DNA from: Arachis hypogaea
Lineage: Eukaryota > Streptophyta > Magnoliopsida > Fabales > Fabaceae
Length of the DNA: 64,000 nucleotides
Direction of reading: 5' to 3'
Assembly: GCF_003086295.3 (NCBI RefSeq)
Contig: NC_092045.1
Coordinates: 91,402,693-91,466,692 of the forward strand
Both the position numbers and the translations under genes were made by a program. Numbering within the stretch: the stretch's first letter is position 1; each line of letters opens with the position of its first letter. Below the pieces are notes generated by a model that was given only the letters and a program-made list of their open reading frames with translations, made no database searches and was not told the origin of the DNA. Below are positions 12,037 through 31,099 of the stretch, piece after piece.

Positions 12037-12166
12037 GTGGAAACTCAGGTGCAGTCAACTTCACGTGAAGTTGATACCGGAGAACGTTAGATGATTTGAC
12101 TAAATTTTCATTTAACGGTTCTAAGATATCAACTTCACGTGAAGTCGACTTCACCTGAATTTTCAC
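12037..12166. mobile_element. MITE, about 130 bp, nested in the MULE-like element
   Basis: Terminal inverted repeats of about 35 bp: GTGGAAACTCAGGTGCAG at the left pairs with the right end CACCTGAATTTTCAC; both arms carry the palindromic AACTTCACGTGAAGT. This is a very familiar legume MITE (recall). No coding capacity. Confidence 0.8.
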
Positions 12167-12890
12167 GTTACAGTAATTGTTCAAAAGTGAAATTTGGAGT
12201 GCAATTCATTTGCAAGACTATGCTTATTGTGTAATTTTCATTGAATTAATGAAAATTTATCTCCTAGTTTATGCCAATTTTAAATAAATCCAAAAAGTAA
12301 TAATTAAAATACAAAACACATCAATCAACAATTCCAACATCATAACTAATCAAAAGTTTTTGTTTATCATTAAGATAACCAAATCATTCTCTGTTTTAGG
12401 TTGTATTGGAACTTGTTGTATTGTGCCATCTTCTTTCTCTGTTAGGGTTTCAAAAATTTTTTAATTTGTGCTGTTGCAGGAAGGGATGATGGAGGTAAAT
12501 TTTTTTATTTAAAAATTAAAATTTAAGGTTAAATATCCAACTTGTCACCAAAAAATTATATCACTAATGAACATAGTGTTAGATGGAAAAAAATTTGTTA
12601 CAGGTGTGCACTTTTATTAGCGGAGACACATTTTCTTTGTTGAAATAGTGGATGTGACTACCGGACCGTTATATTTGTGTATACATAACTTATTAAATAG
12701 TTGAGGCGTAATTGTATTTTTTGTGTGAATTTTATGTGTATTTTTGTCCATTTTTTCCTCTAATAATAGTTGTAAAATATTGTATGAAAATCTAATTTCT
12801 AAAGTTTATTTTTAGAATATATATTTAATATCTATTTTTATTGTATTTTTAAATTTTTTGAAAACTTATTTATCATCAATATTTTTTAAG

Positions 12891-13386
12891 GTTTGGGTAA
12901 GATATGCTTTTTGTTTCTAATATTTTCAAATTTTTTTTAAAATTATCCCTAACATTTAATTTGATTTAATTTTATCCTTAACGTTTCAATAAATTTCAAT
13001 TTTATTACTACTGTCAATTTTTTAAACAGTTAATAATTAGTCAATTATTTTTTTCCAATTTTATCCTTAACTAAAACCTTAATTTTAATCTCAATCCACT
13101 CAAAAATTTTTAATTTAACGAGAAAGTAATGATGGAGAACGAGATCAAATACGTTTGGGATTAAATTAGAATTTTTGAGTAGACTGGAGTTAAAATTAAA
13201 AATTTGGTTAAGAATAAAATTAAAAGAAAATAATTGACTATTTATTGACTGTTTAAAAATTAACAACAGGAATATAATTAATATTTATTAAAATATTAAG
13301 AATAAAATAAAATTAAATTAAACATTAAAAATAATTTTAAAAAATTTTAAAATATTAAAAAAACATATTTTATACTTAAATTTTTT
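12891..13386. mobile_element. Foldback element with about 220-bp inverted arms
   Basis: Left arm about 12891-13115 and right arm about 13160-13386 are inverted copies with scattered mismatches: for example ACAGTTAATAATTAGTCAAT pairs with ATTGACTATTTATTGACTGT, and CAATCCACTCAAAAATTTT with the AATTTTTGAGTAGACTGGAG block. A short unpaired centre holds GATGGAGAACGAGATC. No ORF of interest. Fits a MITE/foldback DNA transposon; family not assigned. Confidence 0.7.
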
Positions 13387-13694
13387 TTATCAGCAATGTA
13401 AAATTTTGGATAACATTAACTAACTTTAAATATAGCAATAGAAGACAAAACCAATCCCGCTCCTCTATCTAACTCTTACGGGCACGGATTCGGTACACTG
13501 AAGCTGTTAGCGCACCGAAATGCCAAAAACGTTTTTGGCGTACCGGTTAGCCAAGTAGCGTGAGAATAAAAATTTTTATTTTTGTTGGATGTTTTCTACA
13601 ATTTCGTATAAAATAGAGAGGTCAGTTTTTTAATTTTTAAAATAAATACATTTAGCTTAATTCTACAATTAATTGGACACTCAGAATTTAGTTA
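13387..13694. other. Intergenic, no feature recognised
   Basis: AT-rich except for a short GC-richer block at 13,450-13,570. No gene or clear repeat boundary seen. Confidence 0.4.
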
Positions 13695-14486
13695 ACAACT
13701 ATTACTAACAACTAAATTAAACTCAAACCCACTTTTCATAATATAAGCATGAATCTGTTGGCCTGCAAACAAAGTTGTGAGGTGTGCACATCCCCTGAGC
13801 ACACTACCCAGCGAGTACGCATCCTTGCATGAAACCCAACTCATTCATCCGTGAAAACAAAAACAAAGACTCCTCGTTCATTTCAAACTTGGCCAACCCC
13901 ATGATCATTACATTCCAAGTAGCAACATTCCTCTTGGGCATTTCGTAAACAGTTTCTTGGCACTCTCAAAACTACCCATTTCAAGATGGGCTTTGATCAT
14001 GATGTTACACGACATGATGTTCCTACTAGGCATTCTATCAAACAATAAGACTGCAGCTCGGAGCTCTCCAAATTTCGAATACAGGTTGAGGAGATGGTTG
14101 GAAACGAACTTGTCGGAAGAACAACCAGAAGTAATAATCAAAGAATGAAGCTGCTTTCCCAAAGAAACAGACTTTGTGGGAATGCATGCTTGTATGAGAT
14201 TTGAGAACAAACGGAATTTAGACCATATATAAGAAACAAAACTATGAAACGCTTCTCTGATTCGTCCGTTGAAACACAAAGTTGCAAATTGTTCTTTGGC
14301 ATCTGAAAAGTTTCCATCTTCCAAGTGGATTTTGAAGGTAATGGACAAGTGAAAGATGGAATTTTGAAAAACGGTAGGCATAGAAAACGAGAAGCACGTA
14401 CGAGGAAGACGAAACTGCTTGGATCCTTCCTTGATAGTCTCCAGCAAAGCCATACGTCTACTCGAAATAATACTCCTTGTTATCAA
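13695..14486 (-). pseudogene. Pentatricopeptide-repeat (PPR) protein gene, truncated and frameshifted
   Basis: The first 192 codons (14486-13908) read as the N-terminal part of a PLS-class PPR protein of the At2g41080-like type: motifs such as FSNLIQACIPTKSVSLGKQL and FVSNHLLNLYSKFGELRAAV are characteristic (the assignment to that subgroup is recall). Homology continues past the stop in other frames: a one-base change near 13945 leads into RNVATWNVMIMGLAKFEMNE, and a second shift near 13833 leads into DAYSLGSVLRGCAHL and HAYIMKSGFEFNLVV, ending about 13695. The usual protein is several hundred residues longer. PPR proteins normally act in organelle RNA editing or processing; this copy cannot. 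Confidence 0.8.
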
Positions 14487-15676
14487 CGGTGATCGAAACC
14501 CCTTCCGGTGATGACACTATGTAGATTGTCATTCTCCTAACCAATGAGTGGCGACAGATGCGCCATTCAGAGAGTCCACTTTGCACTGTAATACCGCGGG
14601 AGAAAGCTTTTTGCAACTCCATTTACGGTCAGTAATGATATCCACAGCGCTTCTCCTTCCTTTCCAGCCCACCTCCATCATCTCTGATTTAGCGTTAAAC
14701 AGAATCACTAACTACCATTAATTTAGGTCTTAAAACATTTTAAACTAATTCTACTTAAACCAAAATAATTTTCGAATGTAACAAAAATAATCAGTTACAA
14801 AATAAATTTTACAAATTAATCCCTCTGATACAAGATGTCCACTAACCAATAAAAAAAAACTAAAATAATCTCTGCCATTGAATTATAAAACAAATAAGAT
14901 CTAACGGCCATCATCATCAGGTACACCGATCAACTAAAGACAAAAAATATACGCACCGAAACCCCAAACGTCTTCGGCACATAGAATCAGTGCCCTTTAC
15001 TAGTAGGATAGTATTAGTAGGAGTGCGCAACTTTCACTCTTTCAGAAGACGCTCACGCACCTTCAATTTTATTTTTTATTTTTTATTTTTATTTTTATCT
15101 ATTCTAATTAACTCGTACTTTACCTTTGTCGTTGATCTGTCTATATCGAAAAAAACGACGACCACCACGACCGCAACAACCTCCACCAGAACGCCGTCGT
15201 TTCGAAGAGATCCGTTGTGGCATTCGATTCGCTTCCACGTTCTCGTGCGGTTCGAATCAGATTCACATTTCGTCTTCTACGCTATTCAGATACATTCATT
15301 TTTATCGAATTGAAGCCTCGTTTTGATTTATAGGCTGAATCCTCCGATTCTTCCTGCTTCGGCTCCAATTTTTCGCTGCTCGAGTTTGCCCCGATTGCGT
15401 TGTTCCGTTATTTCCATGAACGCTGTAAGAGTTTCCTGTTCAACATCGTTTTTTTATCGGAATCTCCATTAGACACCCGATTCGGATAACCGATGAGGGT
15501 GAGGGATTCTATTCGTGGCTGGATTAGGGTTTACAACGAAGGTTTTAGGGATTCGTAGGGTTTTATAATGAGGATCCTACTCTGCTTTAGCTGGTTGTTG
15601 AATTGGAATTAGGATCCTGTTGCGGGGTTGGTAGCGGTTAACCCCATCAGGGTTTGATGATGGTAGATTGAGGAGG
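14487..15676 (+). promoter_or_regulatory. Promoter and 5' leader region of the PI4K-beta gene
   Basis: No gene lies between the PPR remnant and the kinase start. From about 15,000 the base composition changes to CT-rich and GC-richer leader-like sequence. A possible donor (CTGTAAGAG near 15424) could open a 5' UTR intron, but no transcript evidence is available and the start of transcription cannot be placed. Short open frames here are not convincing genes. Confidence 0.45.
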
Positions 15677-23778
<8,102 letters not shown>

Positions 23779-25512
23779 GATAATTTGTCAGTGATGATCA
23801 TTTGCCTTTTCCATTTTAACTAAAGCTTGCACCGTGAATTCCCGACAAATAGAATTGTGATTTTCGGTCATTTAATTGTGGTTGGTCCACTGGTGTGCCG
23901 TTGGAATTTCTGTGGATGGTGAGAATTAATAGACGGCACTGTGGCAGGGTGCAGTCTCTTTTCCCTGGGTAGAGGAAGGTTCCGACTTGCAAAAATCATT
24001 TTTTCCCCTTCAAATTGATCTTGATTTTGCATTGCTTCTTGTGAATGTAGCTCTGGCTTAGCCTCCTAAATGGTGAGAGATAGTGGAAATTGTATAGTGA
24101 TTTTAGCATGAGTGACAGGTTTCTGTTGGGTGTTGATATGTGTAGTGTGTAAAAACTATTTGATTCATCAAAACTCTTGGGGGGATGTTTTCAACTGTGA
24201 AGCAGATGCTGACCTGGTATATCTTGGACATCCGTTGAGACTGCTGTGTTGTTTCTTCCTGATCTCAGTTGATCTATCACGTCTCTTCCTAGGGTTGATT
24301 ATTCAATTCTTACACTATTGAAATTCTTTAGTGATGTTTGATTACATCATATGTAATTTATTCTGTTTACTTTCATGGTGAAATTTGTTCACCCTCCATA
24401 TCAATCATACAAAGTTTTGGTGCCAGTCTCTTCATGTTTCTATTTTTATCTCTAGCCATGGCACGAAGAATTCCTGATCACCTAAGCCATGTTGATGGTA
24501 CTTATTTTCATGACGAGATGATTCGCTATAGATTTCTCATTTAATAGGTAGCTATGAAATATTGACACTTTGTTGAGTTGTATGTGTCGGGTATATTTTG
24601 GATGATACTCATCTAATAAACATGTCTTGTGTGTAGTTTTGTATTAATAAAAATTAAAAAATATTTTACATAAACTCAAATATGATCATGTATTAGGTGT
24701 CCAATCATATTTGTCTATATTCTTGAAAATGAGTTAAGAATGTCTCATTAATATTAATTCATTAATAAAAAAAATCTAAAATCTTTTATATAATTAAAAT
24801 ATATTAAAATTAATAAAAATGTTTTATGCTAATATCAATAAATATTAAGAAATTATAATTTATTTATAAAATTTTTATATTTATATATATGATGTCCCTA
24901 TCTTTTAACAAAAATTTGAAATTTGCAAGTGTGTATATACATATTTATTTCATTAGTGTCTCATACATATTTCATTGCTTAATAGACTAAATAGTCAATT
25001 TAAATTAGTCTGAATGATCAGTTTATTCATTTGCTAAAGTAAGTGTTGAGGGGTTTAAATCATGTTTTTTATATATAATAATTTATTGGTAAATGACAAA
25101 TCAATAACAGATTAGTTCTTAATTTATTAAGATGGAGAATATTGTGGAAAAAAATAAGCCTAATAGACTAAATAACATCCATATATTTGATGTTGATGCT
25201 GCAATTCAAATCATAATTTACTGGAATCATCTTATTTTAGTGCAATTAACTAAACTCTTTTGTACAATAGTAACGGATAATAAAACTTAGAATAAATGGC
25301 CAAATTCTTCGTTGAATTATTAAAATATTATTTGTTTTTTAAATTGGCTCTCAATTTTTTTTTAATTAAATTGGTCCTTCAAAAATTTTAAGTTAATTAT
25401 ATTAGTTCTTCCGTCTCTTTCGTTATCGATTGCGTCAAAATTTGCCGATGTGGTATGTTAAATATCACCACACTAACCACAATACACATCTAATAGTCCT
25501 AATTTGCTACTA
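23779..25512. other. PI4K-beta 3' UTR then AT-rich intergenic
   Basis: The 3' UTR probably extends some hundreds of bases past 23778; AATAAA-like signals occur near 24616 and 24648, but the real site is unknown. Open frames at 24112-24544 show no domain. After about 24,600 the DNA is AT-rich with no gene. From 25,300 phrases such as AAATTGGTCCTTCAAAAATT suggest an old DNA transposon, ends not resolved. Confidence 0.45.
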
Positions 25513-25625
25513 ACATGATAAATTTATGAAATTAGATTAAATCAATCCCAAATTTATGAGATCTTGAGGCATTGAAATTCTAAATCTGGAATTGATTTGA
25601 TCTAATTTCATGAACTTCTCATGTT
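25513..25625. repeat. Inverted repeat / hairpin, about 43-bp arms
   Basis: CATGATAAATTTATGAAATT at 25514 pairs with the right arm ending AATTTCATGAACTTCTCATG at 25623, with a few mismatches, around a roughly 25-bp centre. Possibly a very short MITE. No gene. From here to about 26,150 nothing is recognised. Confidence 0.6.
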
Positions 25626-26164
25626 AACAGCCAATTAGTTGAGCGACGGCCCTTTCACTCGGCACCGTCGGATCACTAAGGCCGACTTTCGTCCCTGACC
25701 ATGTCATTGTGCTTGCGGCTTTTAAAAGATGGGATTGCTTTTGAAAGCAGGTAGAGCTTTTCAAAGTTAATTAGTGCTTATCAAAATTAAAAAATATAAT
25801 ATAACCTCATACATTAAATAATTTTCAAATTTAACTCTTACATTTATGCTTATTATAGTATTTCAAAATTTTAAAAGCTATTTAACCAAACACAATTATT
25901 TTTGCTTGTGTTTATTAAAAGTCATTCTTAAACGCAACAGGAACAATTTCAATCTGGAAAAAATATCACCTAAAGCGCAAAAAGCAAAATTCAAAAGATT
26001 TTTTTCTTTTCACAACGAAGCACGCATATATTACTCTCTTAAACGTAAACGAAACAACCGATTCCAATCCAAACGAACTGAATTCGAAGTTTCTAGCTCT
26101 GGGAAACAAACCTTGTTGAATCGAAAGGGAGAACAAAAAAATCGAAGAGGCGAACCTTGTCGAG

Positions 26165-26290
26165 CAAGAAGTTAGGGAAGAGGTGAGTGGTGATGCACAT
26201 GTAGCAGAAGCTGTGTCTACGGTGGCAGAGACAGAGGCTTATGCCGATCGATAGAGGTAGGAATGTTGGAGGCGTTCCTTCTGTCATTGG
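26165..26290 (-). pseudogene. COP1-like RING-finger fragment with internal deletion
   Basis: On the minus strand a short frame reads CHRRHSFCYMCITTHL followed directly by FPNFLLDK. Plant COP1 (light-signalling E3 ubiquitin ligase) has an almost identical HSFCYMCIITHL and, about sixteen residues later, a PNFLLDK motif (from memory of the family). Here the intervening second half of the RING, with its last zinc-binding cysteines, is absent in frame, and the upstream cysteine pair is not recognisable. Nothing else of COP1 (coiled coil, WD40) is nearby. So it is a small non-functional fragment, perhaps carried by a transposon, abutting the foldback at 26308. Confidence 0.5.
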
Positions 26291-26307
26291 AAACTTAGAG
26301 GAAATTA

Positions 26308-26865
26308 GGGGTAAAGTACTAAATTGATCTCCTACGTTTGGGCGTAATCTTGTTTTGGTCCTTAAAGTTTAAAGTGTCATATTTGAATCCAAAAAAGTTT
26401 TATTTAACTTCAATGTAGTCTCACCGTGAGGTCAAAGTTAAATAATTAACGGAATGTCCTACATGACAGCAGTACAAGAATAAGGTTGATAATCTGGAGA
26501 ACAAATACAAGCTACAGAGGTACAAAATCAACCGTGGATGCATCAAAATATTTATTTATCATTTTTCTTACAATTTAAATGAAATATTTTCTATAAAACT
26601 AAGGAGAATGCTAAATAAATGTATTGATGCATCCAAGGTTGATTTTGTGCCTCTGGAGCTTGTACTTGTTCTCCAGATTATCGACCTTGCTTGTTCTTGT
26701 ACTGCTGTCATGTAGGACATTCTGTTAATTATTTAACTTTGACCTCACGGTAGGACTACATTGAAGCTAAATGAAACTTTTTTGGATTCAAATAGAACAC
26801 TTTAAACCTTAAGGATCAAAACAGGATTATGTCCAAACGTAGAGGACCAATTGAGTACTTTACCC
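26308..26865. mobile_element. 558-bp foldback/MITE with about 240-bp terminal inverted repeats
   Basis: The left end GGGTAAAGTACTAAATTGAT matches in inverse the right end CAATTGAGTACTTTACCC. The arms pair over almost their full length (for example TGACCTCACGGTAG with CACCGTGAGGTCA, and GTACTGCTGTCATGTAGGAC with GTCCTACATGACAGCAGTAC) around an AT-rich centre near 26,545-26,620. No clear target duplication. This end sequence is common in legume foldbacks (recall). A transcript through it would form a long hairpin. Confidence 0.85.
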
Positions 26866-27749
26866 AGAAAACTATGGTTGGAACTTGGAAGGGAAAAGGA
26901 GAGGGAGGCGTTCTCGTGAGGCTGGGTTGGGAATTGGGGGACTGGGTTAGTGACATAGGATTTTCTTTTTTTCTGGCGTCAAAATGACGCCATTTTTGAA
27001 TTTGGATTACAAAACCGGGCCTTTCAAAAACCTAGCCGGTTCGGTCGGTTTCTCAGTTAACCGTCGATTCGGTCAGTTTTAAAACCAATTTTTTGCAGGG
27101 CAGTTTTGGAGGTTAACTGGATCGGTTAGATGGCCGATTTTTGGTTAACTCAGTCGATTCGATCCGACTTTTAGAACCTTTCCATATATAGATGTTACCA
27201 CTTTTAAAAAACGATATTTTAAAAGCTAGCTTTTATAAGCTTCTTTTGATGACATTAATACACTCCTGTGTATATGCATTATTATTTGGCGTAAACCTAT
27301 CAATGCAAACCTTAAGATTAGTAGTTTACTAAAATTTTATTTGAAGTAATCTATAAACTTTAATTATATTTATATTTTTTAAAAATTTTGGTAGAATTTC
27401 ATCTATAACTAGAATGCGCCAAAAACTCTATCCATCAACAATTTACTTAAACAACAACATCTATCAACAATCAACAAACAAGAATCAAGTACCAACATCC
27501 ATCAATTAACAATAAGCAGTTCAATTAATTAAGATTAGTAGTTTCATCTATATGGCATTATATGAATTAAGCAGCAACATCCATTAAAAATTAAGAATTA
27601 TCAAACACAATAAGCATTTCAAACCTACTAACCTAAATCAAACATTTCTTAACAACCTAAATTCACTGAAACTAAAAAGTTGTGTAACTAAACTAAACTT
27701 ACTAACTACAATTGTTTACATATAAAAAGACTTAAAATAGTACTCACGC
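26866..27749. other. Intergenic with a CCGGTTCGGT-type dispersed repeat
   Basis: At 27,010-27,180 repeated forms of CGGTTCGGTCGGTT and GATCGGTTAGATGGCCGATT suggest a decayed DNA transposon or LTR fragment. 27,250-27,750 is AT-rich and resembles intron or 3' flank of the transposon ORF that follows on the minus strand. No intact gene. Confidence 0.4.
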
Positions 27750-28672
27750 CAAAGTTCCATCAGACCAAATCGTATCTATACGATGAGAGGTGGTGGAAGG
27801 GCTTCTGGCTGAAATCCGTGAGAGAATTTTGACACCGCGGTGTCTGTCGCTGGAGGCGGAATTGTTGAGATAGTGCGTTGCTAAGCGGATGGAGATGGTG
27901 GAGGAGTCCACTCTGATGAAACAGATGGACGACTTCCTGGTTGCGACGGTGGCGCAGCAGTAGGAGCCACGTAGTTGTGGTTAGGGACTATGATGAACCG
28001 GCTGGTCCTGTGCACCCATTATCTGTGACATCACAGGGGTAGTCGGAGTAGAGGAGGACAACTGAGAAGTCTCAATAGTACCAGTAAAACCCTTTCCTCT
28101 ACCACAACCACGAGGTCAATTAATGACACCTCTATCTCTCGTTATGTCTGCAAAGAGCATATCAATTAATACTAGTCACAGAAACAGTGTAATAACAAAG
28201 ATAAAATTCATTGACACTTTAATCCCATAAATTAGCAAATACAACACAAATCATGTGTACATTCATATTATTTAGAAAAAAATTTGACATAACCTCCCTA
28301 AAGTTGGACATATATCCACTTTTACTGTTCCCACAAATCCAACCAACCTCAACCATAAATTAAAACTTAAAAATAGCCACAACATATACAAAATAACTTA
28401 ATCAATTAACTAATTAGTTGAGTTCCTAACTACTTAGGTCTTTTAATTTGTTCATCATTAAACCAATAATTTAATCAATAACACCCCAAAACATATTTTA
28501 ATTATAATAAAAACAAATCAGAACTAAGTAACGAACACAAAATTATAATAGTAAATCAGAACCAAAATTATAATAACAAATCAGAACCAAAATTATAATA
28601 ATAAATCAGACATTGTTCCTACTTTAGAAAAAGAGAAGTGCAGAAGCATTACCTGAAGAAGAGCCAGTCATC
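27750..28672 (-). pseudogene. Decayed transposon ORF (possibly CACTA/En-Spm second ORF), 5' part
   Basis: On the minus strand an ATG at about 28672 gives MTGSSS, followed by a good donor (GGTAATGC); an acceptor at about 28149 (TTTGCAG) continues in frame as DITRDRGVIN, then a stop where an Arg codon would fit, then PRGCGRGKGFTGTIETSQLS and a Ser/Pro/Thr/Gln-rich stretch with another stop. A start followed by a Gly/Arg-rich then low-complexity region is familiar from plant CACTA-linked ORFs, but no diagnostic domain is seen, so the family is uncertain. Two stops make it non-functional. Confidence 0.4.
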
Positions 28673-29630
<958 letters not shown>

Positions 29631-29826
29631 GAGTAAATGACCATTTGTACCCACAAAAGATACAAACGCTGACAAATGTAACCATAGAAGAAGGAAACTC
29701 ACCTTGTAACCACGGAAGATGACCTCCGTGTGCCAGAAATGCCCTAACCTTGGTTATGCATCTGGTCCGTTAATATCCAAACCTACGTGGCAATAAAACC
29801 ACTCCAAACCTATCTACGTGTAATCC
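29631..29826 (+). repeat. MULE left terminal inverted repeat
   Basis: Pairs with 33876-34071. Conserved blocks include CTACGTGGCA and CCTATCTACGTGTAATCC. It lies about 150 bp upstream of the GRF gene start, so it probably supplies that gene's promoter, as MULE repeats commonly do. Confidence 0.9.
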
Positions 29827-29979
29827 AACGTATACCTCTACAAAAACTGAAACCCTAGCATGCCTTTCTTGTTCCTTTCTTCTCCAATATTTACCCTAAC
29901 CCAAAAATTGAAATCATTTCATTTTCGTTTCTTCTTTAAACACGAATACTGACAAAGAAAAATCCTCTAACCCTTGGCC

Positions 29980-30554
29980 ATGTCTCTGCGCAAATGTAAC
30001 TCTGCTATAAGTAATGTAAGTTGCAGCAATACTACGAGTTCAAGGAAGAAGAAGGAAAAGAAGCTTGATGGGAGATGCTTTTGTGGACTGGAGGTTGCGT
30101 TAATAGAATCTGGCACGGTAACAAACCCAAATAGATGGTTCATTCGATGTCCTCTCTGGAAGGTAATGGCTTAGCATCTTTCTTTTTTTTTTTCTTTTTT
30201 TTGTGAAGGTTCCATTTTTTTATTTTCGTTGACAGTTGGATGGGTATGGGTATTTTGATTTTTCAGACAAGAGACTGCAAATACTTTATGTGGGTGGATG
30301 AGATCGAAGAAGGTTGGGAAGGTCTTGCAAGATCATTAGCTAAAAGAAATACAGAGCATTGTTATACAATATGTGAAGATGGGTTGACAAACACTGCAGT
30401 TAAAAGGGAGAATCAAGAAAGCTTCTCCATGATTGCAAGGAAAATGAAAAAACTCAGGGGCGAAGTTAGAACAACTAGAGTGTTGCTTGTAACTATAGCA
30501 GTGGTGGCTGTGTTTTGTTTAGCTTGTAATTTGTATTTAGTGATGAAAATATAG
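29980..30554 (+). CDS. GRF-type zinc-finger protein with C-terminal transmembrane segment (MULE cargo), 156 aa, 2 exons
   Basis: Exons 29980-30162 and 30267-30554, joined by GT-AG with frame kept. The first ATG (MSLRKCNSA) is used. A basic Ser/Lys-rich N-terminus (SSRKKKEKKLDG) leads into a GRF zinc finger at about residues 33-73: RCFCGLEVAL, then WFIRCPLW, then after the splice DCKYFMWVDE; all four zinc-binding cysteines are present. A short helical segment follows, and residues about 133-155 (VLLVTIAVVAVFCLACNLYL) form one hydrophobic membrane-spanning helix. GRF fingers bind nucleic acid in other proteins. A DNA-binding finger anchored in a membrane is odd; its role is unknown. It is on the opposite strand to the transposase and has no stop, unlike the transposase. 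The decayed copy at 11.5 kb is the same family. Confidence 0.75.
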
Positions 30555-31099
30555 GATTAATATAATCTGGAGATTGTTGTTTATGAACATTGTTTATTGT
30601 TAAGAATGACAAACTAGTTTGAATCAATTCAGTTTGTTATATTTGATAGGAGTAGTCATGAATGATTAATTAGATGGCATAGATAATCATGTGTATTTGC
30701 TTTATTTGACTAAACAGGTCCTGTAAAATTAATGAGATGCTGTCTAAAATGTTCATTTATCATGTATTAATTCTTGTGGTATAAAACTACAACACAAGTT
30801 TATAATTCTATAACACTGTCTTTAAAGGTTAAAACAAACTTCAGCTTGTGATACATTGTGGATTCATAGAGAAACACAAGAGTTTAGTATTTGTTAAAAA
30901 GTACCTCATATTACCAAAATAAAATTAAAGAGTCTATAGACTGTGCTCAGAACATCATAACAACAGAATGAAACAGAAGAGTCTGTCATCTCTCTTGATC
31001 ACATGAAACATACCAAAAAAACAAGCCTAAAAGTCTAATTCAGATTAAAACAAGATTGAAGAAGTACATCAAAATAATTGGTTTTCATCAACTAAACAA
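30555..31099. other. Spacer between convergent MULE genes
   Basis: AT-rich; 3' ends of the GRF gene (plus) and the transposase (minus) meet here. No further gene seen. Confidence 0.6.

Larger units (their letters stand above)
11150..12757. mobile_element. MULE-like element with long terminal inverted repeats (about 350 bp)
   Basis: The left arm (11150 to about 11500) is repeated in inverted form in the right arm (about 12410-12757); shared blocks include ACATAATTACGC/GGCGTAATTGTA, GTCACATCCACC/GTGGATGTGAC and GATGGCACAATGCAAC/TTGTATTGTGCCATC. The flanks carry TCTAATAA on both sides (11142-11149 and 12759-12766), with one mismatch if counted as 9 bp, as expected for Mutator-type insertion. 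Inside is a degenerate GRF zinc-finger remnant, the same cargo family as the intact gene in the MULE at 29.6 kb. No transposase is present, so it is non-autonomous. Confidence 0.65.

Noticed and set aside
14990..15326. Short protein genes just before the PI4K-beta start
   Set aside because: Low-complexity frames (poly-Thr or Phe-rich) in what looks like promoter/leader sequence.
24112..24544. Small genes downstream of PI4K-beta
   Set aside because: Hydrophobic short frames in probable 3' UTR, with no similarity or splice structure.
25700..27250. A hAT element with CTTTTAAAAG-type ends enclosing the COP1-like fragment
   Set aside because: Short AT-rich similarities at both sides, but no clear 8-bp target duplication or alignable inverted ends.
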